From positions 496,001 through 560,000 of the forward strand of contig NC_022521.1 in the NCBI RefSeq assembly GCF_000591035.1: 64,000 nucleotides of DNA. The letters run 5' to 3'. A program made the position numbers and the translations under genes. A model generated the notes under the pieces. That model did not search any database. It was not told the DNA's origin and saw only the letters and a list, made by a program, of their open reading frames with translations. The DNA is from Aeropyrum camini SY1 = JCM 12091 (GTDB lineage: Archaea > Thermoproteota > Thermoprotei_A > Sulfolobales > Acidilobaceae). Below, piece by piece: positions 52,629-61,740 of the stretch (the stretch's first letter is position 1; every line of letters starts with the position of its first letter).

Positions 52629-53695
52629 CCGCCGCCCTGCTAGCCGCCCCCGAAGCTATGCTGCACGTCGAGATTGAGGGCTGCGGCGATGCAACCTATG
52701 TAAGACCCCGCCGTCTCACCCTAGCCCGATCTCTCGCCGCCGTTAAGCCCAGCTACATGCTATCTCATCTTGTATCGTCGGCGGCCAGGGCCTGGGCCCT
52801 GGGAGATATACAGGGCCTACCCGGCCCTCTGGAGCTTAAGCTGGCCGCGATGGAAGCCTGGAGCTATGCCGTGGCAAGGCGTGCAGGCGTTAGGCCCGAT
52901 ATGGGAATTATTGGGAGAACGCTACTATTACTAATACTACTAGGCAATAACCCGCACAACCCGGCCGAGGCTTTCAACCTTCTCGATAGGCTTAGACATG
53001 AGGCCACGCCAAGAGGGGCCGCTGTAAAGCTTCTGATGTGGCTGCTGGGGAGGACGGAGAGGAGGATAGCTGCTGTCCAGGAGGGAGAGGCAGAGGCTAA
53101 GGGCTACGTGGGAGACTCCAGCCGGAAGAGGGTTAACGCAGCCCGCATACACAGGGCTTTAACCCAGGCGGCAGCGAGGAGGTCGCTCTCCAGGGGGTGG
53201 CAGCGTCCTCCTAAGAGGCTGGCGTTGCTGGGAGACGATGTCATACTGCCGGGCGGGTCATGGGGGCCTGTGGGCAAGCACGTGGTACTCCTAGACGTCA
53301 GCGCCAGCATGGAGGGAAAGCTGGGTATAGCTGTGGAGGCTGCGGCACACGCCCTCAGCTACCCGGCTAGAACACGCGTCCTAGCCCTTTTCGACACCGA
53401 CGTGCGGAAAGAGATTGTTAACCCTCCGCCGGGTGCTTTGAAACATGGCGAGGACCTCGCGCCAGCCGGGGGGACGGGTCTGTCGAAGCCCCTCTCACGC
53501 TACACACCATGCAAGGCAGACCTGGTGACCGTGATAAGCGACTGGGGGGTGGTGGAGGACGATCTCAGGGAGAGTATGGCGTTGATGCGTAAGCACACTG
53601 CTTGTGGCGGCGGCCTCGTTCTGGTAGGCGTATCACCGCACACAAAGGCGCCTAGGGGCCGGTGGATAGCCCTAGACCTTGCGATACGGGGATGA
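52592..53695 (+). CDS. VWA domain protein (CoxE/MoxR partner)
   Basis: The C-terminal 160 residues form a von Willebrand A domain with a full metal-ion-dependent adhesion site: VVLLDVSASMEG, then AGGTGLSKPL and VISDWGVVED. The N-terminal 200 residues are helical. This protein type works with a MoxR ATPase, the gene for which lies just upstream. The substrate is unknown; the oxidase is 28 kb away, while secreted filament-like proteins are next door. The start is probably TTG at 52592; later starts are possible. Confidence 0.8.
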   Translation: MEGCGERISWAIAAALLAAPEAMLHVEIEGCGDATYVRPRRLTLARSLAAVKPSYMLSHLVSSAARAWALGDIQGLPGPLELKLAAMEAWSYAVARRAGVRPDMGIIGRTLLLLILLGNNPHNPAEAFNLLDRLRHEATPRGAAVKLLMWLLGRTERRIAAVQEGEAEAKGYVGDSSRKRVNAARIHRALTQAAARRSLSRGWQRPPKRLALLGDDVILPGGSWGPVGKHVVLLDVSASMEGKLGIAVEAAAHALSYPARTRVLALFDTDVRKEIVNPPPGALKHGEDLAPAGGTGLSKPLSRYTPCKADLVTVISDWGVVEDDLRESMALMRKHTACGGGLVLVGVSPHTKAPRGRWIALDLAIRG

Positions 53696-53712
53696 GGCGG
53701 TGCGCCAGGCAG

Positions 53713-54516
53713 CTACCCGATTTCTGGGGGTAGCTTGAAGGCCGTCGCTAGGTAGTAGTTGCCCTCGAACTCCGCCAGCACAACTAGGTGTATAAAGGGT
53801 GGAGGGGGCAGTATCTCGCCTGTTTGGTCCCAGTCGTCTACAGCCACTACTATCAGAAGCGTTGTAATCGCCTTAGGGTCGAGCTGGATTTCGAGTGCTG
53901 GTATCTGCTTTTGGAGGTTTACTGAGGCGTAGGACAAAGCCAGCTCGCTCAGGCTGGGGGGCCCCATAGACATTAGTATGGAGGAAGGGTTTATCGCTAT
54001 TGCCTGGAGCCCCGCGGTGAGGCTGGGGTTGCCCCTCCAGTCCTGGCAGGGTGGTATCGAGTCTAGGTATATTGTTGATCCGCCTGACCCTATAACGTCT
54101 AGCAGGCCGTCGCCGTTACTATCTTCAATCGAGAAATAGTACGTGTTAACACCGTCGCCCGGCGTATCCTGATCCACAGGTACCAGCGATATATCACCTG
54201 TGGGGACGTAGAGGCCGTTAGACTGCTGTCTGAGGGGGAGTACGGTGACCGTGTATTTTCTCGTAGTGTCGGAGAGGTTCATTATGTCTATGTAGTAGCA
54301 AACTATGGTGGGCGACGCCGAGTCGTCGTAAGCCCAGCCTATTATGTCGGTGTCTATGGAGCTGGCCGTGTCGGAGACTATATTTATCAGCAGCCTCTCC
54401 CTCTGTATCTGGCCAGCCTGGGCCTGGAAGAAGGAGTAGACGCCCAGAGCCAGAGCAATGGTGACGGCCACCAGTATCACCACGGTTATGGGGTTAGCCT
54501 GTCCTCTCCTAGCCAC
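53713..54516 (-). CDS. Secreted prepilin-like protein with class III signal peptide
   Basis: The N-terminus MARRGQANPITVVILVAVTI is a class III (type IV prepilin) signal: a short basic segment, Gln-Ala, and then a hydrophobic helix. It is processed by an archaeal prepilin peptidase. The 230 residues that follow are beta-rich and Asp-rich (TIYLDSIPP and DTPGDGVNTYYF). I chose the GTG at 54516; the frame is open upstream to 54570. It is divergent from a second, much larger protein of the same type. Confidence 0.78.
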   Translation of the reverse strand: MARRGQANPITVVILVAVTIALALGVYSFFQAQAGQIQRERLLINIVSDTASSIDTDIIGWAYDDSASPTIVCYYIDIMNLSDTTRKYTVTVLPLRQQSNGLYVPTGDISLVPVDQDTPGDGVNTYYFSIEDSNGDGLLDVIGSGGSTIYLDSIPPCQDWRGNPSLTAGLQAIAINPSSILMSMGPPSLSELALSYASVNLQKQIPALEIQLDPKAITTLLIVVAVDDWDQTGEILPPPPFIHLVVLAEFEGNYYLATAFKLPPEIG

Positions 54517-54557
54517 CGTCAATATCGTCACACCAGCAAGCCAAAACCCATAATAGT

Positions 54558-54580
54558 GTTTTAAACCCACAATATATTAA
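54558..54580. promoter_or_regulatory. Divergent promoters of the two prepilin-like genes
   Basis: On the minus strand, TTTAAAAC (plus-strand 54558-54565) lies about 45 bases before the GTG at 54516. On the plus strand ATATATTAA (54572-54580) is about 45 bases before the ATG at 54624. Their closeness suggests joint regulation. Confidence 0.45.
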
Positions 54581-54623
54581 TGCGGATGCAGCGGCTATAC
54601 CATAGCCCGCCTTTGTCGTGATA

Positions 54624-56987
54624 ATGGTGCGTAGGTTGTCGTCTAGGAAGTACAGGAGGGCTAGGAGGGGGCAGGCCGAGGTTATAGGAGGCCTGATAAT
54701 AATAACCATACTCCTAGTCTTCCTCCTCCCCCTAGCCCTACAAACGGTAAGCGACGTGGTCAGGATAGGGTCTGAAGCAAAACAGGCGGAGACCAGGGTT
54801 GACATAAGGCTGAAGGAGGAGCTCACCATAAGGGGTACTACACAAGAGGAGATGGGCGACCTGTGGCCCTCCGTATGGATAGAGAACACGGGGACAGTTC
54901 CAGTGACACTCCGCTACCTCTATCTAATAGACAAGACAACGGGGGAGCCGGTGGCAGTGCTAGACATGTCTAATGCAAGGAGCGGCAGCAACAGCTTGAT
55001 AGCAAAAGTAATACTAAATCCCGACGAGAACCTAACGGGGATAGAGCCTCCACCGGGGGAGTATATAACACTATCGCCCGGCGACAGACTCCTGATAGTA
55101 TTCAACTCGGCACACCCCCTCATGGAAGACCCGACAAAACTGAGGGTGAGAGTTCTATCGGCGGAAGGAGTACTACACCCCCGGGGGTCGGGTGCCCAGG
55201 GCCAGGGCGACTTGGTTCCACCCACCAGTGAAACTCAGGAATTTCAGCCTTGGAAAGGCGCGCTAAGCCCCTACGCGGGGTTTAAATTGCTAGGTGGGAA
55301 CGAAATAGTTAGCAACGGAGAGTTAACAGCTTATCAACCACGCATAGAAATCACTAGTCCTATCGAGGTTTCCTACTACCAAACGTTCATATATGACGAT
55401 CCTGACCACCCCGGCATGTACAGGATTTATCTGAGGCCTGCAGAGTCTTTTCTAATAGAGACTAATTATGGCGATTGCTATATATCTAGCGGTAGTGATG
55501 TAAACTTTCTAGGGTTTATGGGTACCTACCATTTCAACACTTACTCCACTTTCTGGGGGGAAGTATCCACGGTCTACATCTACGGCTATGCTGCTGATAT
55601 AGTAGTGAACAATAGTTCTTGCTTCGGGGAGAAAGGCATAAAATCCATTGATCCAGGAGGTAGCTGGGAGATCTCCGACTTCGACGCCAACAATGTTGAG
55701 GAGCTTGTATTCTACTCCTACAAGAACGGACCCAACTACACGCCGCAGAACGTCGACGCCGATAAAGACGGTAGTTCGAGGGAAGACACCCTCATGTGGA
55801 GCTACATAATCTCGAGAGACATCTCAGGCCAGGACTTCATAACGGTTACCCTGAAAATCAACTATTACTGGACTATGATCCATTCTGGTAGCGGGGTAGA
55901 GCCTACCAGGGCTTTAAGGCTGTTTGCAGTGGCTACTTGGGAGTATGATGAGGCGACTGGTACCTGGCATCTAAGGCATTTCAGAGATGTGACGTATGTT
56001 AACGAGAAACCTAGGCAGTTCAAGTTTACAACGGTGTTCCCCCTTGATAGGAGTAAAACGTATCGTGTCGGTATACTGTTCTACGACCATTATAGGGAGC
56101 TTGAGGATGCTGACGGTAACACTGCGTGGATAGACTTCACATACGGGCTGGAGTACATTATTGTCGAGTATGGTAAATACAACCCGCTGTTCAGCACAAC
56201 ACCACCAATTTACATAGTGGCTATACCTGACCCCGCGAAGATCAACAATATAGGTGAGACCGAGTATGCGGCTGAAAACGGTTTAACTTTGGATGATGCA
56301 AAGGTTAAAGCGCAGAGCGAGCTGCTAGGGTTGATTAAGGCGGAGCTAGAGTTCGCCGGCCTGGTAGACTACACTGTTATAGATACTGTTAACAAGCTGT
56401 GCGACCTCCTGTTCACACTACCCCCCCAAGACCCTGCGGCTACCCAGCCCCGGGATGCTATAGTGTTCTGGCTCCAGGGGGACGTTTCGATAAGTGATGT
56501 GAGCGGTGGGTGCGCTGACGATCAGTTCCTGCTTGACAGCGTCACGGATAACAACTGGATATTCGTTCAGGTGTCTGGAGAGCCCTTGTGGGGTAACCTA
56601 GCCTTCTTCGACGGCACAGGATTTAACATGAACTACTACAACACACCCGATATAGCCGAGATTACAGATTGGGGGAAGTCTGCAAGGGCCAGGTTTAAGG
56701 CTTTCAATATAACCTTCGAGGCGGAGTTCCCCTACCTCATAGAGGTGTATAAGGACAGCTGTATAGTGCCGCAGGGGACGTTCTACGAGAACAACAACTA
56801 CTCGTTCCCCCGGTATGGGACTCTAGCCTTCTGGGCCGGGTGCCAGCAAAACACTGGGGTATTCATAGTTAACCCTGCGGACATAGACTGGGCCCTGGAC
56901 GGTGGGGGGCTGAAGCCGGTTAGCGTAGCCGAGGTGACCGTCTACTCTGCGCTTCAAACCTACATGGATGTAATGCCGGGATGGTAA
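54624..56987 (+). CDS. Large secreted prepilin-like protein with class III signal peptide
   Basis: The N-terminus has RRARRGQAEVIGGLIIITI, the class III signal, followed by one hydrophobic helix. The remaining 740 residues are beta-rich with many Tyr, Asn and Asp (TYSTFWGEVSTVYIYGYA and YEYDEATGT-like), suggesting a surface-exposed pilus tip, adhesin or filament protein. The family is unknown. The ATG at 54624 is preferred to the GTG at 54618. Its stop is next to an overlapping small frame of doubtful reality. Confidence 0.75.
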   Translation: MVRRLSSRKYRRARRGQAEVIGGLIIITILLVFLLPLALQTVSDVVRIGSEAKQAETRVDIRLKEELTIRGTTQEEMGDLWPSVWIENTGTVPVTLRYLYLIDKTTGEPVAVLDMSNARSGSNSLIAKVILNPDENLTGIEPPPGEYITLSPGDRLLIVFNSAHPLMEDPTKLRVRVLSAEGVLHPRGSGAQGQGDLVPPTSETQEFQPWKGALSPYAGFKLLGGNEIVSNGELTAYQPRIEITSPIEVSYYQTFIYDDPDHPGMYRIYLRPAESFLIETNYGDCYISSGSDVNFLGFMGTYHFNTYSTFWGEVSTVYIYGYAADIVVNNSSCFGEKGIKSIDPGGSWEISDFDANNVEELVFYSYKNGPNYTPQNVDADKDGSSREDTLMWSYIISRDISGQDFITVTLKINYYWTMIHSGSGVEPTRALRLFAVATWEYDEATGTWHLRHFRDVTYVNEKPRQFKFTTVFPLDRSKTYRVGILFYDHYRELEDADGNTAWIDFTYGLEYIIVEYGKYNPLFSTTPPIYIVAIPDPAKINNIGETEYAAENGLTLDDAKVKAQSELLGLIKAELEFAGLVDYTVIDTVNKLCDLLFTLPPQDPAATQPRDAIVFWLQGDVSISDVSGGCADDQFLLDSVTDNNWIFVQVSGEPLWGNLAFFDGTGFNMNYYNTPDIAEITDWGKSARARFKAFNITFEAEFPYLIEVYKDSCIVPQGTFYENNNYSFPRYGTLAFWAGCQQNTGVFIVNPADIDWALDGGGLKPVSVAEVTVYSALQTYMDVMPGW

Positions 56988-57125
56988 GGCTGTTGGAAGA
57001 ACTTAGGAGGAAATATGCTGTTTCCAACCTACTATTTCCCGCCACCTGCGGGGGCCTATACGCGGCGTTTTTGAGTATTCAAAACGGCGCAAGCCTTAAT
57101 GAATTATATTATGGGGTGGGTGTTC

Positions 57126-57494
57126 GTGAGCACGGGAGGAAGCCTGGAGGTGAGGGTTACAGGTAGGGTTATCTACGTGCCTTTCGAGGACGGGTCTAAA
57201 GCGTTTCTCCGCTACAAGATAGAGGACGGCAAGATCTACCTTATAGAAACCTACACCCCGCCGCAGCATAGGGGTAAGGGTGTTGCCAGGAGGATGGTTG
57301 AGAAGGCTATTGAGATTGCTAGGGAGAGGAGGCTCGAGGTTGTGCCGCTCTGTAGCTACGCTGTCTACTACTTCCTTAAGAACAGGGAGGCGAGGAAGCT
57401 TCTAGCGGAGCCCTACAGGTCTATGAGCGACGAGGACCTCAAGAGGTATTATGAGGAGAGGCTGGCTGCTGAGAGGGCTAAGAACGCTGGTTAG
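57126..57494 (+). CDS. GNAT-family N-acetyltransferase
   Basis: The sequence contains the acetyl-CoA-binding segment TPPQHRGKGVARRMVEKAIE, followed by the strand VVPLCSYAVYYF. It belongs to the small COG2388-like GNAT proteins. The target is unknown. A TATA box (GAATTATATT, 57101-57110) lies about 20 bases before the GTG at 57126, suggesting a near-leaderless message; an upstream ATG at 57111 is the alternative. Confidence 0.78.
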   Translation: MSTGGSLEVRVTGRVIYVPFEDGSKAFLRYKIEDGKIYLIETYTPPQHRGKGVARRMVEKAIEIARERRLEVVPLCSYAVYYFLKNREARKLLAEPYRSMSDEDLKRYYEERLAAERAKNAG

Positions 57495-57562
57495 AAGGGC
57501 GTAGGAGAATATTTGTTTAGAGTCGTGTCTAAAATAGCTGTTCCGGCTTAAATACATATAAT

Positions 57563-58219
57563 CTAGCCTAACCGGGTTTTGCCCTGTAGTATTCTCCTCA
57601 GCCTCTCCTTCTCCCTCGAGCCTAGTGTGAGGGGTATTGCGAGGGGTGACCTGGGCTCGCTAAGGGCGGCGAGGGTTCCATCGTCGTAGTATATGATGGA
57701 GGACCTCAGGACCTCCTCCACAAGCTCCCTGGGGGCCCTGCTGGCCCAGCTCTCGAGGAGGCTCTCGAACCCTATGGACCTCTTGAACTCCTCCTCGCTA
57801 GAGGTCCTCCGGCACACCAGGCACCATAGATCGGGTGTTAGAGCTTTGAAGCCGCACTTAGGGCATCTAGCCCTCGTGGGCGAGCCGTAGGCCTCCCAGA
57901 GCATCCTCAGCTCCTCAACGAGGTCCTCCGCCCCCAGGCGCTCCGCCGCCTCGTATAGGGCTGGGGCCGCCTTCCCCGCTATCTCGGGCGCGTTCTGCAC
58001 TATAAACTCTAGCCTCTCCCTGTCCAGCCTCTCCACGCTCTCCACTAGCCTTGAGGCCAAGGCTTTCAGGAACAGGTGCTTCTGCCCAACTATCTTTCTG
58101 GCTATACCCTCCGCCGTGGGTCTCGAGAGGGTTTGGACAGCCTCGGAGACTATGGGCTCCAGCACATCTCTAACCTCATCACCGCTCAGACCCAAATAGT
58201 CTAGACCCAGGTTGCTCAT
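57563..58219 (-). CDS. Unassigned helical protein with zinc ribbon
   Basis: The 218-residue protein is helical with a central zinc ribbon: RCPKCGFKALTPDLWCLVCRR (two CxxC pairs, about residue 118). A C-terminal SREKERLRRILQGKTR completes it. I do not recognise the family. The ATG at 58219 is the first standard start, but the frame remains open another 140 bases upstream with Arg/Gly-rich sequence, which is odd. Confidence 0.55.
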   Translation of the reverse strand: MSNLGLDYLGLSGDEVRDVLEPIVSEAVQTLSRPTAEGIARKIVGQKHLFLKALASRLVESVERLDRERLEFIVQNAPEIAGKAAPALYEAAERLGAEDLVEELRMLWEAYGSPTRARCPKCGFKALTPDLWCLVCRRTSSEEEFKRSIGFESLLESWASRAPRELVEEVLRSSIIYYDDGTLAALSEPRSPLAIPLTLGSREKERLRRILQGKTRLG

Positions 58220-58455
58220 GACGAGGTGCTCAACACCCCTATAGAGGCTCTCCAGCTGCTCCCGGGAGAGCCCCCTCCTCCTAGCCCTCGAGGACCTCCC
58301 TCTCCCGCCTCCACTAGACCCCCTTGTCTTCCTCCTAGGCAGAGCCGGGGCACCCCAGTTATGCTAATAGTCTGGCCTGTGGTTTAATCTGGCCGTGCGA
58401 AAACGTTAAGTCGAACACACCCCCGATATTGGGGTGTGGAGGGTGTGGGTCCTCG

Positions 58456-59208
58456 GTGAAGACGGTTCTGCTTTACCAGGTGGATAGTTATTTGAGGGAG
58501 TTTGAGGCCAGGGTTGAGCGTGTAGAGGGCGTGAGGGTTGTTTTGGATAGGACAGCCTTCCACCCCGGCCCTCACGGCGGCCTCGACACCGACACAGGCT
58601 ACCTGCTGCACGGGGATAGTAGATACAGGGTTGTGAGGGCGGCAGTCGAGGGTGACGTGGTTGCTCATTATCTAGACCGGGATCCGGCGGGCCTCGAGCC
58701 CGGTAGTATGGTGAGGGGGGTTATAGACTGGGAGAGGAGGTATAGGATGATGAGGCTCCACACGTTCAGCCACATACTAGCGGCGGTGCTCTACGAGAAG
58801 CACGGTGTCCTTGTCACCGGGGGACACATTACACCAGACTATGGGAAGGACGACTTCAGCATAGAGGCTGGGGGGTGGAGGGAGGTTATAGAGGAGGCTT
58901 TCCGCGAGGCCAACGAGATCGCGTCGAGATGTATAGAGGTCAAGGTTTACTGGCTCCCAAGGGAGGAGGCCCTAAAGATACCGGGCATAGTGAAGCTCGC
59001 CAACAAGCTGCCCCCGGAAGTGGAGACACTCAGGGTCGTCGAGATACCCGGGGTTGATGTGCAGGCCGACGGAGGACCTCACGTGAGAAACACTTGCGAG
59101 ATAGGGAGGGTGGTAATAACCAAGCTAGAGAGCAAGGGGAAGAGGAGGAAAAGGGTGTACTACACCCTCGAGGAGGCGCTCAAACCCAGTCCAGAGCCCC
59201 TGGGCTAA
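58456..59208 (+). CDS. alaX: Alanyl-tRNA editing protein AlaX
   Basis: AlaX hydrolyses misacylated Ser-tRNA-Ala or Gly-tRNA-Ala. The HxxxH zinc site is HTFSHIL (about residue 105), and the second site is ADGGPHVRNTCEIG near the C-terminus. The FHPGPHGGLDTDTG segment matches the family. The Cys of the usual CGGTH is replaced by Asp. The GTG at 58456 is preferred; the frame is open to TTG at 58429. The length is about 250 residues, as in AlaX-M. Confidence 0.85.
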   Translation: MKTVLLYQVDSYLREFEARVERVEGVRVVLDRTAFHPGPHGGLDTDTGYLLHGDSRYRVVRAAVEGDVVAHYLDRDPAGLEPGSMVRGVIDWERRYRMMRLHTFSHILAAVLYEKHGVLVTGGHITPDYGKDDFSIEAGGWREVIEEAFREANEIASRCIEVKVYWLPREEALKIPGIVKLANKLPPEVETLRVVEIPGVDVQADGGPHVRNTCEIGRVVITKLESKGKRRKRVYYTLEEALKPSPEPLG

Positions 59209-59304
59209 GGGTATTCAGGGTGTCTGCCCCGTAAGCCCAGGGTGGATAAGCTTAATAAGGATGTCCCACATTAAACACACCATAAAGGGTGAGGGGCGGC
59301 TCTC

Positions 59305-59661
59305 ATGGCAGGGCTCGGGAGGCGGTGGCTCCTCTATAGCGAGGCCAAGAGGGTTCTAGAGGACATAGGGGAGCTGAGGCTTCACAGCCCCAAAACAATA
59401 TATACGGGGGACATGGAGAAGGCGCTGGAGGAGGGCAGCGAGGTCTTCAAGCTAATCGAGAAGGGCGGCGAGAGGGGCTGGTATGCTGTCCGGAGGCCAT
59501 ACTCCGGCGTCAACGTGGAGTTCTACCTGCTGAGCAGGATGTCTGCAGCCCTAAGGCTTAGGATGCTCGAGCTCAACAAGCTATACGTATCGGGCCTCGA
59601 CTACTTCCACAGACGCCTCGACTCCGCGGTCTCCAGGGCATACGCGCTCGTCGAGGAATAG
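59305..59661 (+). CDS. Unrecognised 118-residue helical protein
   Basis: The protein is mostly helical (SEAKRVLEDIGELRLHSPKT, and LSRMSAALRLRMLELNKLYV). It begins with an ATG preceded by GGTGAGGGG. No family is recognised. It is separated by 96 bases from AlaX and 197 bases from the thermosome gene. The composition is native. Confidence 0.6.
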   Translation: MAGLGRRWLLYSEAKRVLEDIGELRLHSPKTIYTGDMEKALEEGSEVFKLIEKGGERGWYAVRRPYSGVNVEFYLLSRMSAALRLRMLELNKLYVSGLDYFHRRLDSAVSRAYALVEE

Positions 59662-59791
59662 CGCCCCCCGCCCTCGGACAACTCCCCGGGATCCTAGGCT
59701 TGTAAGGTGTTTTGGCTCGGGCTAGTTTCGGCCTCTTAGACACCAGGATATCTTGTATTTAAGCTTTTCTTCTCTTCTTCTCAAGTAAACA

Positions 59792-59799
59792 TTTATATA
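59792..59799 (+). promoter_or_regulatory. TATA box of the thermosome gene
   Basis: TTTATATA lies 60-67 bases before the ATG at 59859, with a purine-rich BRE-like AAGTAAAC upstream. The predicted start is near 59822. A pyrimidine-rich stretch of about 19 bases (59763-59781) precedes the promoter. Confidence 0.55.
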
Positions 59800-59858
59800 G
59801 AAGGGAAGTAACGATAGGTACCTGGAACTTATGGTGTCTTGGGTAACGGGTGGTTGAG

Positions 59859-61523
59859 ATGGCTGCGACAGGATATCCTGTGCTAATACTCAAGGAGGGC
59901 ACCCAGAGGACCTACGGTAGGGAGGCTCTCAGGGCTAACATACTCGCCGCCAGGGTCCTAGCTGAGATGCTTAAAAGCAGCCTAGGCCCCAGGGGCCTAG
60001 ACAAGATGCTGGTGGACGCTTTCGGCGACATAACCGTGACCAACGACGGCGCCACTATAGTGAAGGAGATGGAGATACAGCACCCGGCCGCCAAGCTGCT
60101 GGTGGAGGTTGCTAAGGCGCAGGACGCCGAGGTAGGCGACGGCACCACAAGCGTGGTAGTCCTGGCTGGCGCCCTCCTTGAGAAGGCTGAGAAGCTTCTC
60201 GACGAGAACCTGCACCCCACGATAATCATAGAGGGCTACACGAAAGCCATGGAGGAGGCCTTGAGGCTTGTGGACGAGGCAGCGGTTCCCGTCGAGGTTG
60301 AGGATGACAGCGTCCTCAGGAGGATAGCTGAGACGACTCTGGCCAGCAAGTTTGTGGGCAGCGGCCCCGAGAGGGATAAGATTATCAGCATGGTTATCGA
60401 CGCTATAAGGACTGTGGCTGAGAAGAGGCCCGACGGAGGCTACGACATAGACCTGGACTACGTCAAGATTGAGAAGAAGAAGGGCGGTAGCCTGCTAGAC
60501 AGCAAGCTAGTCAGGGGTATAGTGCTCGACAAGGAGGTTGTCCACCCCGCCATGCCTAAGAGGGTAGAGAACGCCAAGATACTGGTCCTAGACGCCCCGC
60601 TCGAGGTCCAGAAGCCCGAGCTAACGACCAAGATAAGGGTGACCGACATAGAGAAGCTTGAGAGCTTCCTAGAGGAGGAGACTAGGATGCTGAGGGATAT
60701 GGTTGAGAAGATCGCCGCTACCGGTGCTAACGTCGTGATCACCCAGAAGGGCATCGACGAGGTGGCCCAGCACTTCCTGGCGAAGAAGGGTATACTGGCT
60801 GTGAGGAGGGTGAAGAGGAGCGACATAGAGAAGGTGGCTAAGGCCACAGGCGCCAAGATTGTGACGAGCCTGAGGGACATGAAGCCCGAGTACCTCGGCT
60901 ACGCCGAGCTGGTTGAGGAGAGGAAGGTCGGAGAGGATAAGATGGTGTTCATAGAGGGCGCCAAGAACCCGAAGAGCGTCACCATACTGCTGAGAGGCGC
61001 TAACGACATGCTGCTCGACGAGGCCGAGAGGAACATAAAGGACGCGCTCCACGGCCTGAGGAACATACTGAGGGAGCCCAAGATAGTGGGCGGCGGGGGC
61101 GCCGTGGAGGTCGAGCTAGCCCTCAAGCTCAAAGAGTTCGCCAGGAGCGTCGGCGGCAAGCAGCAGCTAGCCATTGAAGCCTACGCCGAGGCCCTAGAGA
61201 CGATACCCACAGTGCTGGCAGAGAGCGCCGGCATGGACGCCCTAGAGACCCTCCTCAAGCTGAGGAGCCTCCACAGCCAGGGCTACAAGTTCGCCGGAGT
61301 CAACGTGCTGGAGGGCAAGATAGAGGAGGACATGACCAAGATAAACGTCTACGAGCCTGTGCTAGTCAAGAAGCAGGTGATAAAGAGCGCCAGCGAGGCA
61401 GCCATAAGCATACTGAAGATCGACGACGTCATAGCCGCAGCCCCGCCGAAGAAGAAGGAGAAGAAGGGTAAGGCCGGCGAGGAGGAAGAGGAGGAGGGCG
61501 GCGGCAGCAAATTCGAGTTCTAA
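59859..61523 (+). CDS. thsA: Thermosome subunit (group II chaperonin)
   Basis: Thermosomes are ATP-driven folding chambers of two eight- or nine-membered rings. Nucleotide and hinge signatures are present: [14 protein letters not shown], then [12 protein letters not shown] and [13 protein letters not shown] near the N-terminus. [10 protein letters not shown] is in the C-terminal equatorial domain. The C-terminal tail is highly charged ([18 protein letters not shown]). The ATG at 59859 is preferred to the GTG at 59850. The length of 554 residues is normal. Confidence 0.96.
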   Translation: MAATGYPVLILKEGTQRTYGREALRANILAARVLAEMLKSSLGPRGLDKMLVDAFGDITVTNDGATIVKEMEIQHPAAKLLVEVAKAQDAEVGDGTTSVVVLAGALLEKAEKLLDENLHPTIIIEGYTKAMEEALRLVDEAAVPVEVEDDSVLRRIAETTLASKFVGSGPERDKIISMVIDAIRTVAEKRPDGGYDIDLDYVKIEKKKGGSLLDSKLVRGIVLDKEVVHPAMPKRVENAKILVLDAPLEVQKPELTTKIRVTDIEKLESFLEEETRMLRDMVEKIAATGANVVITQKGIDEVAQHFLAKKGILAVRRVKRSDIEKVAKATGAKIVTSLRDMKPEYLGYAELVEERKVGEDKMVFIEGAKNPKSVTILLRGANDMLLDEAERNIKDALHGLRNILREPKIVGGGGAVEVELALKLKEFARSVGGKQQLAIEAYAEALETIPTVLAESAGMDALETLLKLRSLHSQGYKFAGVNVLEGKIEEDMTKINVYEPVLVKKQVIKSASEAAISILKIDDVIAAAPPKKKEKKGKAGEEEEEEGGGSKFEF

Positions 61524-61740
61524 ACCCCGTTTAACTAGCGTTTTTGGCCCTCCCTCCAAATACTGATCCCATGGTCCTGGATTCCAAACTCTAATTCCAA
61601 CTCTCCATCCACGGTTTTCTGCACCGGGCCAGCCCCTGATCCTCCCGGAAGTTATATCCTCGGAGGCAGGGGTATAGGTTGTTTTAGACGTTTAACGTAT
61701 TAGACGCAGTCACTAACCCTTAGTAACCCGGTGTTGCTGG

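Noticed and set aside
56981-57166. A 61-codon frame starting inside the stop of the large prepilin-like gene
   Set aside because: It runs through the predicted promoter and start of the acetyltransferase gene and has no recognisable sequence. The overlapping ATG is suggestive but not enough.
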